A DNA stretch of 61,456 nucleotides from Peptococcaceae bacterium BRH_c23 (GTDB lineage Bacteria > Bacillota_B > Desulfitobacteriia > Desulfitobacteriales > Desulfitobacteriaceae), in assembly GCA_000961805.1 (NCBI GenBank), contig LADV01000318.1:1-61456 (forward strand), read 5' to 3'. Under the pieces are notes generated by a model. The model was given only the letters and a program-made list of their open reading frames with translations, was not told the DNA's origin and made no database searches. Both the position numbers and the translations under genes were made by a program. Positions 46,600 to 54,839 of this stretch are shown here, one piece after another. Each line of letters opens with the position of its first letter. The first letter of the stretch is position 1.

Positions 46600-46665
46600 A
46601 ATAACGCTAAAAAAGCAAACTGTATCAAAGTTGATATAGTTTGCTTTTTTAGCGTTATTTTATCG
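46600..46665 (+). terminator. Very long terminator-like palindrome
   Basis: A 22-bp perfect stem (46600-46621 with 46638-46659) is extended inward by TATCA/TTGATA. The stem itself contains the A-run and T-run, and TTTTATC follows. It is longer than ordinary terminators, so a relic of a small palindromic element cannot be ruled out. Confidence 0.7.
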
Positions 46666-46852
46666 CGTGGCAACCCCTTACAAAGGGGGATCCGCCTGTG
46701 ATACATGGATCATCGGATCTGGGATTATCGATAGAAACGGAAGTTGGAGCTGTCTAAAAAATATTGTATTATAGTCAGAAAAGTATAGACATTTTAGTTT
46801 TACTGTAATATATTTCATATAACTATAATTCTTAAGAAGTTTGAGGTAGTTT

Positions 46853-47401
46853 ATGGAAAGTATAAACGAGCGAATTCGGAGCCTGCGTGTCAACATGAAT
46901 ATGACACTCAAAGAATTGAGCGAAAAAACTGGTTTATCCATCAGTTTTCTCTCACAGGTAGAACGGGGAAACAGCTCTTTGGCCATTACATCTCTGCAAA
47001 AGATTGCGGACGTATTTAGTGTTTCAATGTCATCTTTTTTTGAAAGCACAGTCAGTAACACTTTCTTTACACCGGTAGAAGGTCGAAAGTCATTTCAGAT
47101 TGAGAGATCAAATGCGGTTTTTGCACGATTAGGGGGTAACTTTTTAGGAAAGGTATTAGAGCCGATTCATATAATGCTAGCTCCACGGCAAGGGCAAGAC
47201 GTCGTATTTAACCATCCTGGTGAGGAATTTTACTATATTTTAAAGGGAAAGGTTCTAATGATGGTCGGCGATAAGGAATATGAAATGAACGAGGGTGATA
47301 CAATTCATTTTCCTTCCATGTTAGATCATACTTGGCATAACCCAACAGATGAACCGGTCCACATGATTGCAGTACTGACCCCCATTATATTTCATGAGTA
47401 A
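46853..47401 (+). CDS. XRE-family regulator with cupin domain
   Basis: 182 aa: an N-terminal helix-turn-helix (IRSLRVNMNMTLKELSEKTGLSISFLSQVERG) and a C-terminal cupin_2 domain (HPGEEFYYILKGKVLMMVGDKEY; HFPSMLDHTWHNP). Such regulators sense a small molecule or metal through the cupin and often control nearby amino-acid or amine metabolism. GAGGT lies before ATG 46853. Candidate targets are the cupin, M24 peptidase and peptide-transport genes that follow. Confidence 0.92.
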   Translation: MESINERIRSLRVNMNMTLKELSEKTGLSISFLSQVERGNSSLAITSLQKIADVFSVSMSSFFESTVSNTFFTPVEGRKSFQIERSNAVFARLGGNFLGKVLEPIHIMLAPRQGQDVVFNHPGEEFYYILKGKVLMMVGDKEYEMNEGDTIHFPSMLDHTWHNPTDEPVHMIAVLTPIIFHE

Positions 47402-47506
47402 TCGTTGATTCGGCTCTAAGAGCTTCTCACCTAGTTAAGCAAGATACTAGCTCATAGTTCAAATAAACTGTCATTTATAAGGATGAGGTTAAAGGAGAAG
47501 ACACTC

Positions 47507-47839
47507 TTGAAAATTGCAATTAATAAAGATGTAAAAGAAGCAAATCGTTGCGATGTGATCATGAAAACCCTTTTTGGAGCGGATGCAGTGGAGGCGGCGA
47601 GGGTGACAATGGGAACTGTAGTATTTCCCCCTGGAGCAAGAGTACCGACTGAAGGCACAGGAGTCCATACTGAACATGAATACTCCTTTATATTGAGTGG
47701 TTCACTTTTAACCATGAGTGGGGGAAAAGAATGCCGTATATCCGAAGGCCAAGCATCCTTAATTCCTGCCGGTGAAGAACACTGGGCTTTCAACGATGGA
47801 ACTGAAAACTGTGAACTGATTTGGTTCTTAGTCAAATAG
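47507..47839 (+). CDS. Small cupin-domain protein
   Basis: 110 aa single cupin: FPPGARVPTEGTGVHTEHEYSFIL and the second motif SLIPAGEEHWAFNDG supply the metal-binding His/Glu set. The TTG start at 47507 has AAAGGAG at right spacing; ATG 47483 is possible. It may bind or isomerise a small ligand, or act with the cupin regulator just upstream. Confidence 0.8.
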   Translation: MKIAINKDVKEANRCDVIMKTLFGADAVEAARVTMGTVVFPPGARVPTEGTGVHTEHEYSFILSGSLLTMSGGKECRISEGQASLIPAGEEHWAFNDGTENCELIWFLVK

Positions 47840-47955
47840 CTTAACTCTCGCTAAAGCCACCGCAATTTAAGTTTATGTATTCAAAACCCCACTTCTAAGA
47901 AATGGGCGAGGTATTAACTATAATCCGGAGACTTACAAGGAGGGTACAAAATTCT

Positions 47956-49050
47956 ATGGCTGAGTTCAAAACAAGAATCAAGAAAATCCAAGCCATCATG
48001 AAAGATCAAAGAACGGACTTCATGGTATTAGCCCCTTCATCCAATTTGTTTTATCTCACCGGCTTAAAGACTACGGCAGATGAGAGACTGCAAGTCTTTT
48101 TGGTGCCAGCAGAGGGCACCCCGGTTATGATTCTGCCAGAGATGTATCGAGAAGTAGCGGGGAATCTCGGGAGAGAAAGTTTTGATTTACTGACTTGGGC
48201 TGATGGAACAGATCCAGTGGACTTGTTAGTTCCGTTGATAAATCAACATTCAGGAACGGTAGCCATCGATGAAAGAATGTGGGCAGGACATTTTCTGAAT
48301 TTAAGAAAAGCTTTTCTTGGCTACGAGTTCGTTGGCGCCTCAGGTTTGATGAGGCATGTACGAATGATAAAAGACCAAAAGGAGATGGAGCTGTTAGAAA
48401 GGGCCGGGGGATTAACGGACAAGGTTATGGGAGAAGTGCTTAAGGAGCTCAAACCTGGTATTTCCGAAAAGGAATTGGCCTATTTTATAGAAAGCAAACT
48501 TAAAGACTATGGAGCAGAAGAGCTTTCTTTCAAACCCATCATAGCTTCAGGACCCAACACCGCCTCTCCACACCATAATACAGGAGACAGAAAGATAGTG
48601 TTTGGTGATTTAGTTGTCTTAGATTTCGGTGGACTCTTTCAAGGGTATTGTTCCGATATGACTCGAACATTTTCTGTAGGTAAAGCATCTGAAGATGTCA
48701 AAAAGATCTACAAAGCCGTAAAGGAGGCCAACGAAGCTGGCTTTCAAGCAGCACAAGCGGGGATTTCTTGTGAAAAAGTGGATGAGGCTGCCCGAAATGC
48801 CATTTCCCGAGCAGGATATGCAGAGTATTTTGTGCATCGAACAGGTCACGGTATAGGGCTGGATATCCATGAAGATCCTTTCTTGGTTTTCGGCAATCAA
48901 GAAAGGCTGAAGATTGGAATGACCTTCAGTATTGAACCGGGTATTTATTTACCGAGGCAATTTGGGGTTCGCATTGAAGATATTGTCGGACTTTCTGAAA
49001 AAGGGCCGGTACGTTTTAATAATTTCTCCCGAGGATTAATCGAGGTCTAA
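47956..49050 (+). CDS. M24 family Xaa-Pro peptidase
   Basis: 364-aa metallopeptidase: an N-terminal creatinase-like domain (MVLAPSSNLFYLTGLKTTADER) and a C-terminal pita-bread domain with ligands in VVLDFGG, CSDMTRTF, HRTGHGIGLDIHEDP, FSIEPGIYL and VRIEDIV. It should release N-terminal residues before proline in short peptides. Placed before a peptide ABC transporter, it would process imported peptides. ATG 47956 has AAGGAGGG upstream; the frame to 47902 is a weak alternative. Confidence 0.92.
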   Translation: MAEFKTRIKKIQAIMKDQRTDFMVLAPSSNLFYLTGLKTTADERLQVFLVPAEGTPVMILPEMYREVAGNLGRESFDLLTWADGTDPVDLLVPLINQHSGTVAIDERMWAGHFLNLRKAFLGYEFVGASGLMRHVRMIKDQKEMELLERAGGLTDKVMGEVLKELKPGISEKELAYFIESKLKDYGAEELSFKPIIASGPNTASPHHNTGDRKIVFGDLVVLDFGGLFQGYCSDMTRTFSVGKASEDVKKIYKAVKEANEAGFQAAQAGISCEKVDEAARNAISRAGYAEYFVHRTGHGIGLDIHEDPFLVFGNQERLKIGMTFSIEPGIYLPRQFGVRIEDIVGLSEKGPVRFNNFSRGLIEV

Positions 49051-49127
49051 GAAGTTACGAAGAACCCACCCCCATTGAGAAAAGATCTTGGAAACCGGAT
49101 AAATTTTGATGATTGTGAGACTTGACT

Positions 49128-49421
49128 ATGAGTGATGATCTGTTAGATAACAATTTACTGAGAATAAAAAATCTAAATGTGCAATACCGGACGACTGAAG
49201 GGGTGTTTAGAGCGGTTAGGGATGTTAGTATTTCTTTACGTTCTGGAGAGACCCTGGGCATTGTAGGAGAAAGTGGCAGTGGTAAAAGTGTTTCGGCTCT
49301 CTCAATTATGAATTTAATTCCTAATCCCCCTGGGGAGATTTCCGGAGAAATCTTTTTTAATGGCCAAGATTTATTGAAATTATCCGCGCCAGACCTTAGT
49401 AGAACGAGACCCCAACTATGA
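49128..49421 (+). pseudogene. Truncated oligopeptide ABC transporter ATPase
   Basis: Only the first 97 codons of an OppD/DppD ATPase remain: LRIKNLNVQYRTTEGVFRAVRDVS, Walker A GESGSGKSVS, and IFFNGQDLLKL, then SRTRPQL and a stop. The signature motif, Walker B and switch histidine are missing (a full protein has about 320 residues). The stop is 20 bases before the binding-protein gene, so an internal deletion removed the rest and probably the second ATPase. It cannot hydrolyse ATP. Confidence 0.88.
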
Positions 49422-49441
49422 TTTGAAGGGAGAGGGAAATT

Positions 49442-51048
49442 ATGAAGAAAAAGTATGGGATTTTGCTAGCGTTACTGTCCATAGTATTACTATTTGCAGT
49501 AGGATGTGGTGGCAGCAAGGCTGTCGATACTAAGCAGCCAGCTTCAGAGGGTACAAAACAATTGATTATGGCACTTGACCCAGACTATGAAACATTCGAC
49601 CCTGGTCTTGCTTATGAGGTTTATGGTTTACTTGTTTTGCATCCGGTGTATGATACCTTGATGCAGTTCGAAGGTAATCTTGATGCGCCTAAATACGGCA
49701 TAGCTGAAAGTCATGAAGTTAGCAAGGATGGTCTAAATTATACCTTTAAGCTTCGTAAGGGAGTAGTTTTTGCTGGTGGTGACGCGCTTACCTCCCAAGA
49801 TGTCAAATGGAGTGTAGAGCGGTCTATTCACTTAAAAGGTAATGGTGCCTTTTTGACAGATGGGATTACATTGATTGAAACGCCTGATCCGAATACGGTT
49901 GTTTTTAAGCTAAAGGAGAAAGATGCTTCTTTCTTGACAAAATGACCTATAATGCCTTTGGTGTAATTGATAGCAAGTTGGCGATGGCCAATGGAGCAAC
50001 TAATGCACCGGATGCCAGTACCACGGATAAAGCTAAATTATGGTTTGACTCACACTCTGCAGGATCCGGTCCTTACGTTATTGAAGCTTATACTCCGAAA
50101 GTAGAAGTGGTATTAGCTCGTAATAAAAATTACTGGGGTAAGGCTCCGTACTACGATAAAGTGATCTTGAAAGCAATCCCTGATCCTGGAACCCAATTAA
50201 TGATGCTCGAAAAAGGGGATATTGACATTGCCTTCAACCTAGGTCCTGAACATGTTAAGCAACTTAAAGACAAAAAGGGTATTGAAATTAAGAAGGCCCA
50301 ATCAATGACTTTGACCTTCTTGTTAATGAACCGTGATCCTAAAATTGGTGGCCCCATCGCCAACCCAGATGTTCAAAAGGCCATTCGTTTGGTTTTAGAC
50401 TATCAAGGAATGCAAACCATTGCAGGTGAAGGAGCCATTACACCAGTGGCACCTTTCCAAGTCGGATTTTTAGGCACTTTGCCGCCACGAGATCCTAAAA
50501 CTGCCCAAGATATTGCAAAAGCTAAAGAGTTAATGAAAAAAGCCGGCTATGAAAAAGGCTTCAAGACTACCCTTGAAGTAGCGACCTTGGCAGTAGAAGG
50601 TATGGACTTGCCCACACTCGCTCAAAAGATCCAAAATGATCTGCTCCAAATTAGTATTGAAACCGAAATAAAAACTTCGGATATCATGGTTGCTCTTGAC
50701 CCCTATCGCAAAGGTAAACAAGCCTTGTCGCTGTGGTATTGGGGTCCAGACTATCCAGATCCAAACACCCAATTAGCATTTTTGCCTGGCAACTCAGTTG
50801 GACTGCGAGCCAATTGGACTGCTGAAATGAATCCCAGATTAGCCGAATTGGGTAAAAAGGCGGCAGTTGAAGTTGACCAAGCAGCCCGAGTCAAGAATCT
50901 CCAAGAAATTCAACAGATGATGGATGAAGACAGCGCATTTGACGTCTTGTTACAACATGCTCGTCATTACGCTACACGTGATAACATCCAAGGGACTGAC
51001 TATATCGATCTCTATAAAATTAATCTGAAAGATGTTTCTGCTAAATAG
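49442..51048 (+). pseudogene. Peptide ABC transporter binding lipoprotein, one frameshift
   Basis: A family-5 solute-binding protein of about 535 aa in two frames. The first part (49442-49945) has a lipobox AVGCGGS and LDPDYETFDPGLAYEVY and ends DASFLTK-stop. The second (49942-51048) resumes at MTYNAFGVIDSKLAM and has LWYWGPDYPDPNTQL. One A missing from the run AAAA at 49938-49941 would explain the break. Both parts overlap as ATGA, so separate translation is conceivable but the fold would be split. It could also be a sequencing error in a homopolymer. Confidence 0.85.
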
Positions 51049-51056
51049 TAACCATT

Positions 51057-51086
51057 GGAGGCAGGTGCATACTGACATCTGCCTCC
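51057..51086 (+). terminator. Hairpin after binding-protein gene
   Basis: GGAGGCAGGTG (51057-51067) pairs with CATCTGCCTCC (51076-51086), with one G-U. No U-tract follows at once. It resembles the attenuating hairpins after the other two binding-protein genes of this window. Confidence 0.6.
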
Positions 51087-51124
51087 ATCGCCATGCTTTT
51101 ACCTCGAACGTCCTTGTTTAAGTC

Positions 51125-51166
51125 GTGGCTACAGGGACACTCGGCCGTCCATGGCCAGCGCATTAG
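51125..51166. repeat. Fragment of modular dispersed repeat (copy 4)
   Basis: GTGGCTACAGGGACACTCGG and CCATGGCCAGCGCATTAG match the central module of the copies at 10120 and 13037. No end modules are present. It lies in the leader of the permease gene, and its ATG (51151) gives that reading frame a false upstream start. Confidence 0.7.
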
Positions 51167-51237
51167 TGCCAAAAGGCGTATTGCTGGAGAAATCGAATTT
51201 TTTTTATCTACAAGGCCATAAGGAGGTAAAACGAAGG

Positions 51238-52257
51238 TTGGGACTTCTAAAATACATAGCCAGAAGATTGCTATTCTTAGCGTTCCTGGTCATTGGGGTT
51301 TCTATGGTTGTCTTCTTCATTTCCCACTCTGTGCCCAGTGACCCTGTTTTGGCCAATTTAAGCCAGAGGAATATTGATAACCAGGAAATGGTGGATGCCT
51401 TTAAAACTAAGTGGGGCTTGGACAAACCTCTGCCTACTCAATATTTTATTTACGTCGGTAATTTAGTAAAGGGAGATCTGGGGACATCGATCAGAACCCA
51501 GCGGCCTGTAATGGATGACCTGAAAAAGTACTTTCCGGCGACAATTGAATTAGCAATCTTTTCGATTATTATTGCTATATTTTTTGGTATGCTCTTCGGC
51601 ATAATATCCGCTATCAAACGTAACAGTGCCACCGATCAGATTATAAGGGGAATCTCAGTGGTAGGGGTATCTGTGCCCAGTTTCTGGTTGGGACTCATGT
51701 TTTTGTTACTTTTTTATGTCAAATTGGGAATAGCACCGGGGCCAGGGCGAATAAGCCCCTATATGATGCCGCCGGTTGCGGTAACTAATTTTTACGTTAT
51801 TGATGCCCTTTGGGCAGGTCATTGGAGTCTAGCGTGGGATGCTATGCAACATCTATTTTTACCGGGACTAGTGTTGGGCTCTTTTACCATGGGCTTGATT
51901 ACCCGTACCACTCGTTCCAGCTTATTAGAAGTTATGTCCATGGATTTCATTCGTACTGCAAGGGCTAAAGGTCTGACTGAAAAAATGATTATTATGCGTC
52001 ATGCCTTGGGTAATGCGTTGATACCGGTGGTGACGGTTATTGGCATAGGATTCGGGAATCTCTTGGGAGGGATGGTTTTAGTAGAAACGATATTTGCCTG
52101 GCCCGGTATCGGTCAATATGCCTATAAAGCAGCAGGGAACTTAGATTTTCCTGCTATCATTGGAGTTTCTATCCTGATTTCCATTAACTATGTTGCTATT
52201 AATCTGTTTGTTGACATCCTTTATGGAATTCTAGATCCCAGAGTGAGGTACAAATAA
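51238..52257 (+). CDS. Peptide ABC transporter permease (DppB/OppB type)
   Basis: 339-aa permease of BPD_transp_1 type: YIARRLLFLAFLVIGVSMVVFF at the N-terminus, KWGLDKPLPTQYFIY, and the EAA loop TARAKGLTEKMIIMRHALGN. TTG 51238 is preferred behind AAGGAGG (51219-51225); the longer frame from ATG 51151 begins in a dispersed repeat. Intact, but its ATPases are lost in this window. Confidence 0.88.
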   Translation: MGLLKYIARRLLFLAFLVIGVSMVVFFISHSVPSDPVLANLSQRNIDNQEMVDAFKTKWGLDKPLPTQYFIYVGNLVKGDLGTSIRTQRPVMDDLKKYFPATIELAIFSIIIAIFFGMLFGIISAIKRNSATDQIIRGISVVGVSVPSFWLGLMFLLLFYVKLGIAPGPGRISPYMMPPVAVTNFYVIDALWAGHWSLAWDAMQHLFLPGLVLGSFTMGLITRTTRSSLLEVMSMDFIRTARAKGLTEKMIIMRHALGNALIPVVTVIGIGFGNLLGGMVLVETIFAWPGIGQYAYKAAGNLDFPAIIGVSILISINYVAINLFVDILYGILDPRVRYK

Positions 52258-53085
52258 ATGCTGCTGAGAATCATGAAAAACAACTTCTTATTTTCAATAG
52301 GGATCATAGTTTGTATCCTGTGGATTGTAATTGCTATAGTTGCACCATTGATTACCCCTTATAGCTATTTAGGGCAAGACTTGGCTTCACGCTTTCAAGC
52401 TCCAAGCAGTGCCCATTGGTTTGGTACGGATAGCATCGGGCGAGATGTTTTCAGTCGGGTGCTGATCGGGAGCAGGATCTCGCTTATCGCTGGATTAGCT
52501 ACAATTACCCTGGCGTCTTTTATAGGCATGATTTATGGTGGTATTGCTGGTTATATTGGTGGACTAACCGATGAAATCATGATGCGTGTCTCAGAAATGG
52601 TAATGGCCTTTCCAGGAATTATTTTGGCGATGACCATTGCTGCCGCTTTAGGTCCAAGTCTTTATAATACCTTGCTGGCTATGGTCATTATTTGGTGGCC
52701 CAACTATGCTCGGGTTATGCGCAGTATGGTGATTGCCAACAAAGAGAATGAGTATGTGGAAGCAGCCAAATCATTGGGTGCCTCCCATTTTAGAATATTT
52801 TTTCATGAGATTATGCCCAATAGTTTAGGTCCAGTCTTAGTTTTGGCTACCTTGGACTTTGGCAATGCGATTCTTCTTTTCTCAGGCTTGAGTTTCTTGG
52901 GTCTTGGTTCCCCTCCGCCTACCCCGGAATGGGGAGCAATGGTGGCAGATGGTGTTTTGAATTTCAACTATTGGTGGATTGGCGCTTTTCCTGGTTTAGC
53001 AATTCTGACGATGGCTGTGGGAACCAACTTTATTGGTGATAGTTTAAGAGACTTTCTTGATCCTAGGCTGAGAAAGGAACTGTAA
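52258..53085 (+). CDS. Peptide ABC transporter permease (DppC/OppC type)
   Basis: 275-aa permease; HWFGTDSIGRDVFSRVLIGSR and the EAA loop AAKSLGASHFRIFFHEIMPN are DppC signatures. It starts at ATG 52258, the base after the upstream stop, with GAGG nearby. No ATPase gene follows: the next sequence is a palindrome and the cassette array. If the system works, it must borrow ATPases from elsewhere. Confidence 0.9.
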   Translation: MLLRIMKNNFLFSIGIIVCILWIVIAIVAPLITPYSYLGQDLASRFQAPSSAHWFGTDSIGRDVFSRVLIGSRISLIAGLATITLASFIGMIYGGIAGYIGGLTDEIMMRVSEMVMAFPGIILAMTIAAALGPSLYNTLLAMVIIWWPNYARVMRSMVIANKENEYVEAAKSLGASHFRIFFHEIMPNSLGPVLVLATLDFGNAILLFSGLSFLGLGSPPPTPEWGAMVADGVLNFNYWWIGAFPGLAILTMAVGTNFIGDSLRDFLDPRLRKEL

Positions 53086-53192
53086 ACTACTAAACTTAAT
53101 CTATGGTTAGGACATCCATTCCCAGACAATTTATACCCGGATAGAAAAGATTGAATCCCCATAGACACGCAAACTGTAACAACTAAGCTTGT

Positions 53193-53222
53193 CCCAAAAT
53201 CGACACTGGTGTCGATTTTGGG
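53193..53222. terminator. Perfect 14-bp palindromic stem after dppC-type gene
   Basis: CCCAAAATCGACAC (53193-53206) is followed after two bases by its exact complement. AAAA follows on the plus strand, so the U-tract is poor. It may end the permease operon or be the end of a lost insertion sequence. Nothing else is seen between 53086 and 53300. Confidence 0.5.
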
Positions 53223-53309
53223 AAAACCGTCAATATGAGTTTGTCACACTCGTATACACACTTATCATATATTGAATTTTTGGGCTTTTTCTAAAATCCT
53301 TTATACGGG

Positions 53310-53325
53310 CATAATACTTATTGAA
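53310..53325 (+). promoter_or_regulatory. Shared 16-mer upstream of TA cassette 1
   Basis: CATAATACTTATTGAA is identical at 53310, 53964 and 60548, each 22-30 bases before an antitoxin start, even though the second antitoxin is not a close homologue. It probably holds the -10 region (TAATAC) and perhaps an operator for antitoxin autoregulation. Confidence 0.5.
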
Positions 53326-53349
53326 TAGACTATTAAAGGGTGGTATTAT

Positions 53350-53538
53350 ATGGATATAGAGAAGCCTCTCAAAAAGGAGGAAAAAGACATGTCAGCAATT
53401 CCTAAAAAAGTTGAGATTGATCGGCAATCAGCATTAAATAAAATAAGTTCAAAAACTCACATTCTTGACGCCCAAAAAGGCAAAATAAAATTGAACCCTG
53501 AAAATCCTAGCCATAAAGATTGGTATGAGGATAAATAG
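53350..53538 (+). CDS. Antitoxin of MazF-type module, cassette 1
   Basis: 62 aa, charged, almost the same as the antitoxin at 60588 (about nine differences). The upstream ATG 53350 has AAAGGGTGG; an internal ATG at 53389 has a stronger AAGGAGG (within AAAAAGGAGGAAAAA), so a 49-residue form starting MSAIPKKVEIDRQ may be the main product. The C-terminal NPENPSHKDWYEDK likely wraps the toxin. Its own toxin partner is deleted in this copy. Confidence 0.75.
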   Translation: MDIEKPLKKEEKDMSAIPKKVEIDRQSALNKISSKTHILDAQKGKIKLNPENPSHKDWYEDK

Positions 53539-53541
53539 TAT

Positions 53542-53745
53542 CCACCAAATATCCCCCCAACTTACTTCGACCAGTATAAAGAGCCTATATATAAGTGGAA
53601 AGATGCTGGACTTACTCGCTTATCCTTTGTCAAAACACATAAACTTCATAGAATCGCCAGAAATGAACTTGGTACATATTGTGGAGAATTAGATTGGACC
53701 GAATTTCTTAGAGTCCTTGATAGAATAATAGGAGTAAACACATAA
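53542..53745 (+). pseudogene. MazF/PemK-type toxin, 5'-deleted remnant
   Basis: The last 68 codons (PPNIPPTYFDQYKEPIYKW...ELDWTEFLRVLDRIIGVNT) match the toxin at 60785. About 140 bases covering the start and the RPVLVVND core are missing: the sequence goes directly from the antitoxin stop region to codon 46 of the toxin. Here the C-terminal GELDWTEF is intact, unlike in the other copy. No start codon remains. Confidence 0.85.
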
Positions 53746-53766
53746 GACCTCTTGCAGGTCTTTTCT
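53744..53766 (+). terminator. Terminator of TA cassette 1
   Basis: AAGACCT, loop CTTGC, AGGTCTT, then TTCTT. The same hairpin ends the paralogous cassette at 61122. Confidence 0.8.
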
Positions 53767-53811
53767 TATTTCAAAAATCAACCTCAAAATCTTACTCCGA
53801 TATGGACATTT

Positions 53812-53894
53812 CCGATAACGTTCTGCGTATTCCCGAAGTCTGCATACTACATTCATATTCTCTCAGATTTCGGGAATACGCTGTGTAGTGTCCG
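53812..53894 (+). repeat. attC-like site A
   Basis: CCGATAACG, then inner arms GCGTATTCCCGAAGTCTG (53825-53842) and CAGATTTCGGGAATACGC (53864-53881), which pair except for one G opposite T, around a 21-base loop. The expected GTTA at the 3' side is lost: GCTGTGTAGTGTCCG can be derived from a paired end by loss of about five bases. This site ends TA cassette 1. Confidence 0.75.
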
Positions 53895-53963
53895 CGCTCA
53901 AAAGAATGGCTATTAATTCCATGAATATCCACCAAAAACCTTCTATATTCATAAAAGTGGACA

Positions 53964-53979
53964 TAATACTTATTGAAAC
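53964..53979 (+). promoter_or_regulatory. Shared 16-mer upstream of TA cassette 2
   Basis: Second copy of CATAATACTTATTGAA, 23 bases before the start of the antitoxin at 54003. See the copy at 53310 for interpretation. Confidence 0.5.
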
Positions 53980-54002
53980 AAGCTTATTGGAGATGGTATG
54001 AT

Positions 54003-54230
54003 ATGGATAAGAAAAATAATCATGAGGAGATGGATAAAATGCCAACACCTCAAAAAAAAGAGGATATAACCTTCGCTGACTTTGTAAACAAAAACAAAGA
54101 TATTATCTATAAAATAGCCAAAGCCAACACCGTGGTTAATGAAGCCGGTCTTACAGTTATCCCAAAAGATGATCCTTGGCGTGATGAAAAAGAATGGGAT
54201 GAAATGTACGAAGACCTAAAAAAGAAATGA
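54003..54230 (+). CDS. Antitoxin of PemK-type module, cassette 2
   Basis: 75 aa, highly charged (MDKKNNHEEMDKMP...DPWRDEKEWDEMYEDLKKK), with a central KANTVVNEAGLTVIPKDD and an acidic C-terminal tail expected to bind the toxin. ATG 54003 follows GGAG; internal ATGs are possible as in the paralogue. It overlaps the toxin start by ATGA, the usual coupling in such modules. No DNA-binding fold is obvious. Confidence 0.75.
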   Translation: MDKKNNHEEMDKMPTPQKKEDITFADFVNKNKDIIYKIAKANTVVNEAGLTVIPKDDPWRDEKEWDEMYEDLKKK

Positions 54231-54562
54231 TCATTAGCAATGGCGATGTTTGGTTTGCGAAGTTTCCTCTTGAAGAAGATGGTTCCGTATTTTCTTCTCG
54301 ACCAGTCATAATTCTAAACGTGGAGCACCTTATAGTTTTAGTTGTAAAAGTAACTAAAACGCCTCCTCGATCCAATGACAAATATGATATTCCTATTAAC
54401 TATTGGCAATATGCGAACTTAAGATTTAAATCGACTGCTCGTGTGTCGAAGACACAAATTTTAGATCATTCGCAGCTTGTTTTTAAGATAGGAATACTTC
54501 ATCCCACTGATTTTGTGAATATCCACGATGCATTCATGCGATACATTACTCAAACCAGCTAA
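54227..54562 (+). CDS. MazF/PemK-family toxin (probable mRNA endonuclease), cassette 2
   Basis: 111 aa: GDVWFAKFPLEEDG, SSRPVIILN and VVKVTKTPPRSNDKYDIPI follow the beta-barrel of PemK/MazF toxins, and KTQILDHSQLVFKIG is the region that holds the second half of the active site. This is the only toxin of the array without a visible lesion. Start ATG overlaps the antitoxin stop. RNA cleavage is inferred from the family. Confidence 0.8.
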   Translation: MIISNGDVWFAKFPLEEDGSVFSSRPVIILNVEHLIVLVVKVTKTPPRSNDKYDIPINYWQYANLRFKSTARVSKTQILDHSQLVFKIGILHPTDFVNIHDAFMRYITQTS

Positions 54563-54623
54563 TAATTGGGGCTCCAAATGGGGTCCCTATTCTTATTTAA
54601 GACCTGCAAAACAGCTTCGAAAA

Positions 54624-54722
54624 CGGACATTACACATAACGTCCCGTGAATTCCCGAAGTCTGGTTACTATGCTCATATTCTCTCAGATTTATGGTAATT
54701 CGCTGTTAGCCGAAGTACACCG
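54624..54722 (+). repeat. attC-like site B
   Basis: CGGACATTACACATAACG leads into inner arms (GTGAATTCCCGAAGTCTG, 54645-54662, with 54684-54702) that pair imperfectly, then CTGTTAGCC. The left outer arm pairs with the start of cassette 2 (TGTGTAGTGTCCG at 53882-53894), and the right outer arm, GTTAGCCGAAGTACACCG, pairs with the left arm of site C. The inner stem is the most decayed of the five. Confidence 0.75.
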
Positions 54723-54839
54723 GCCCGTTACTCAGAGAGCGCCATGGACGGCGCTCCCTCAAGTAACTACAAAGCACACTTTCATTTATTAAATATCTCA
54801 AATGCTGTTTGTAACATCAAAAATCACATCAGCTACAAC

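Noticed and set aside
51151..51237. Longer N-terminus for the DppB-type permease
   Set aside because: The first codons lie in a dispersed-repeat fragment, and AAGGAGG is positioned for TTG 51238.
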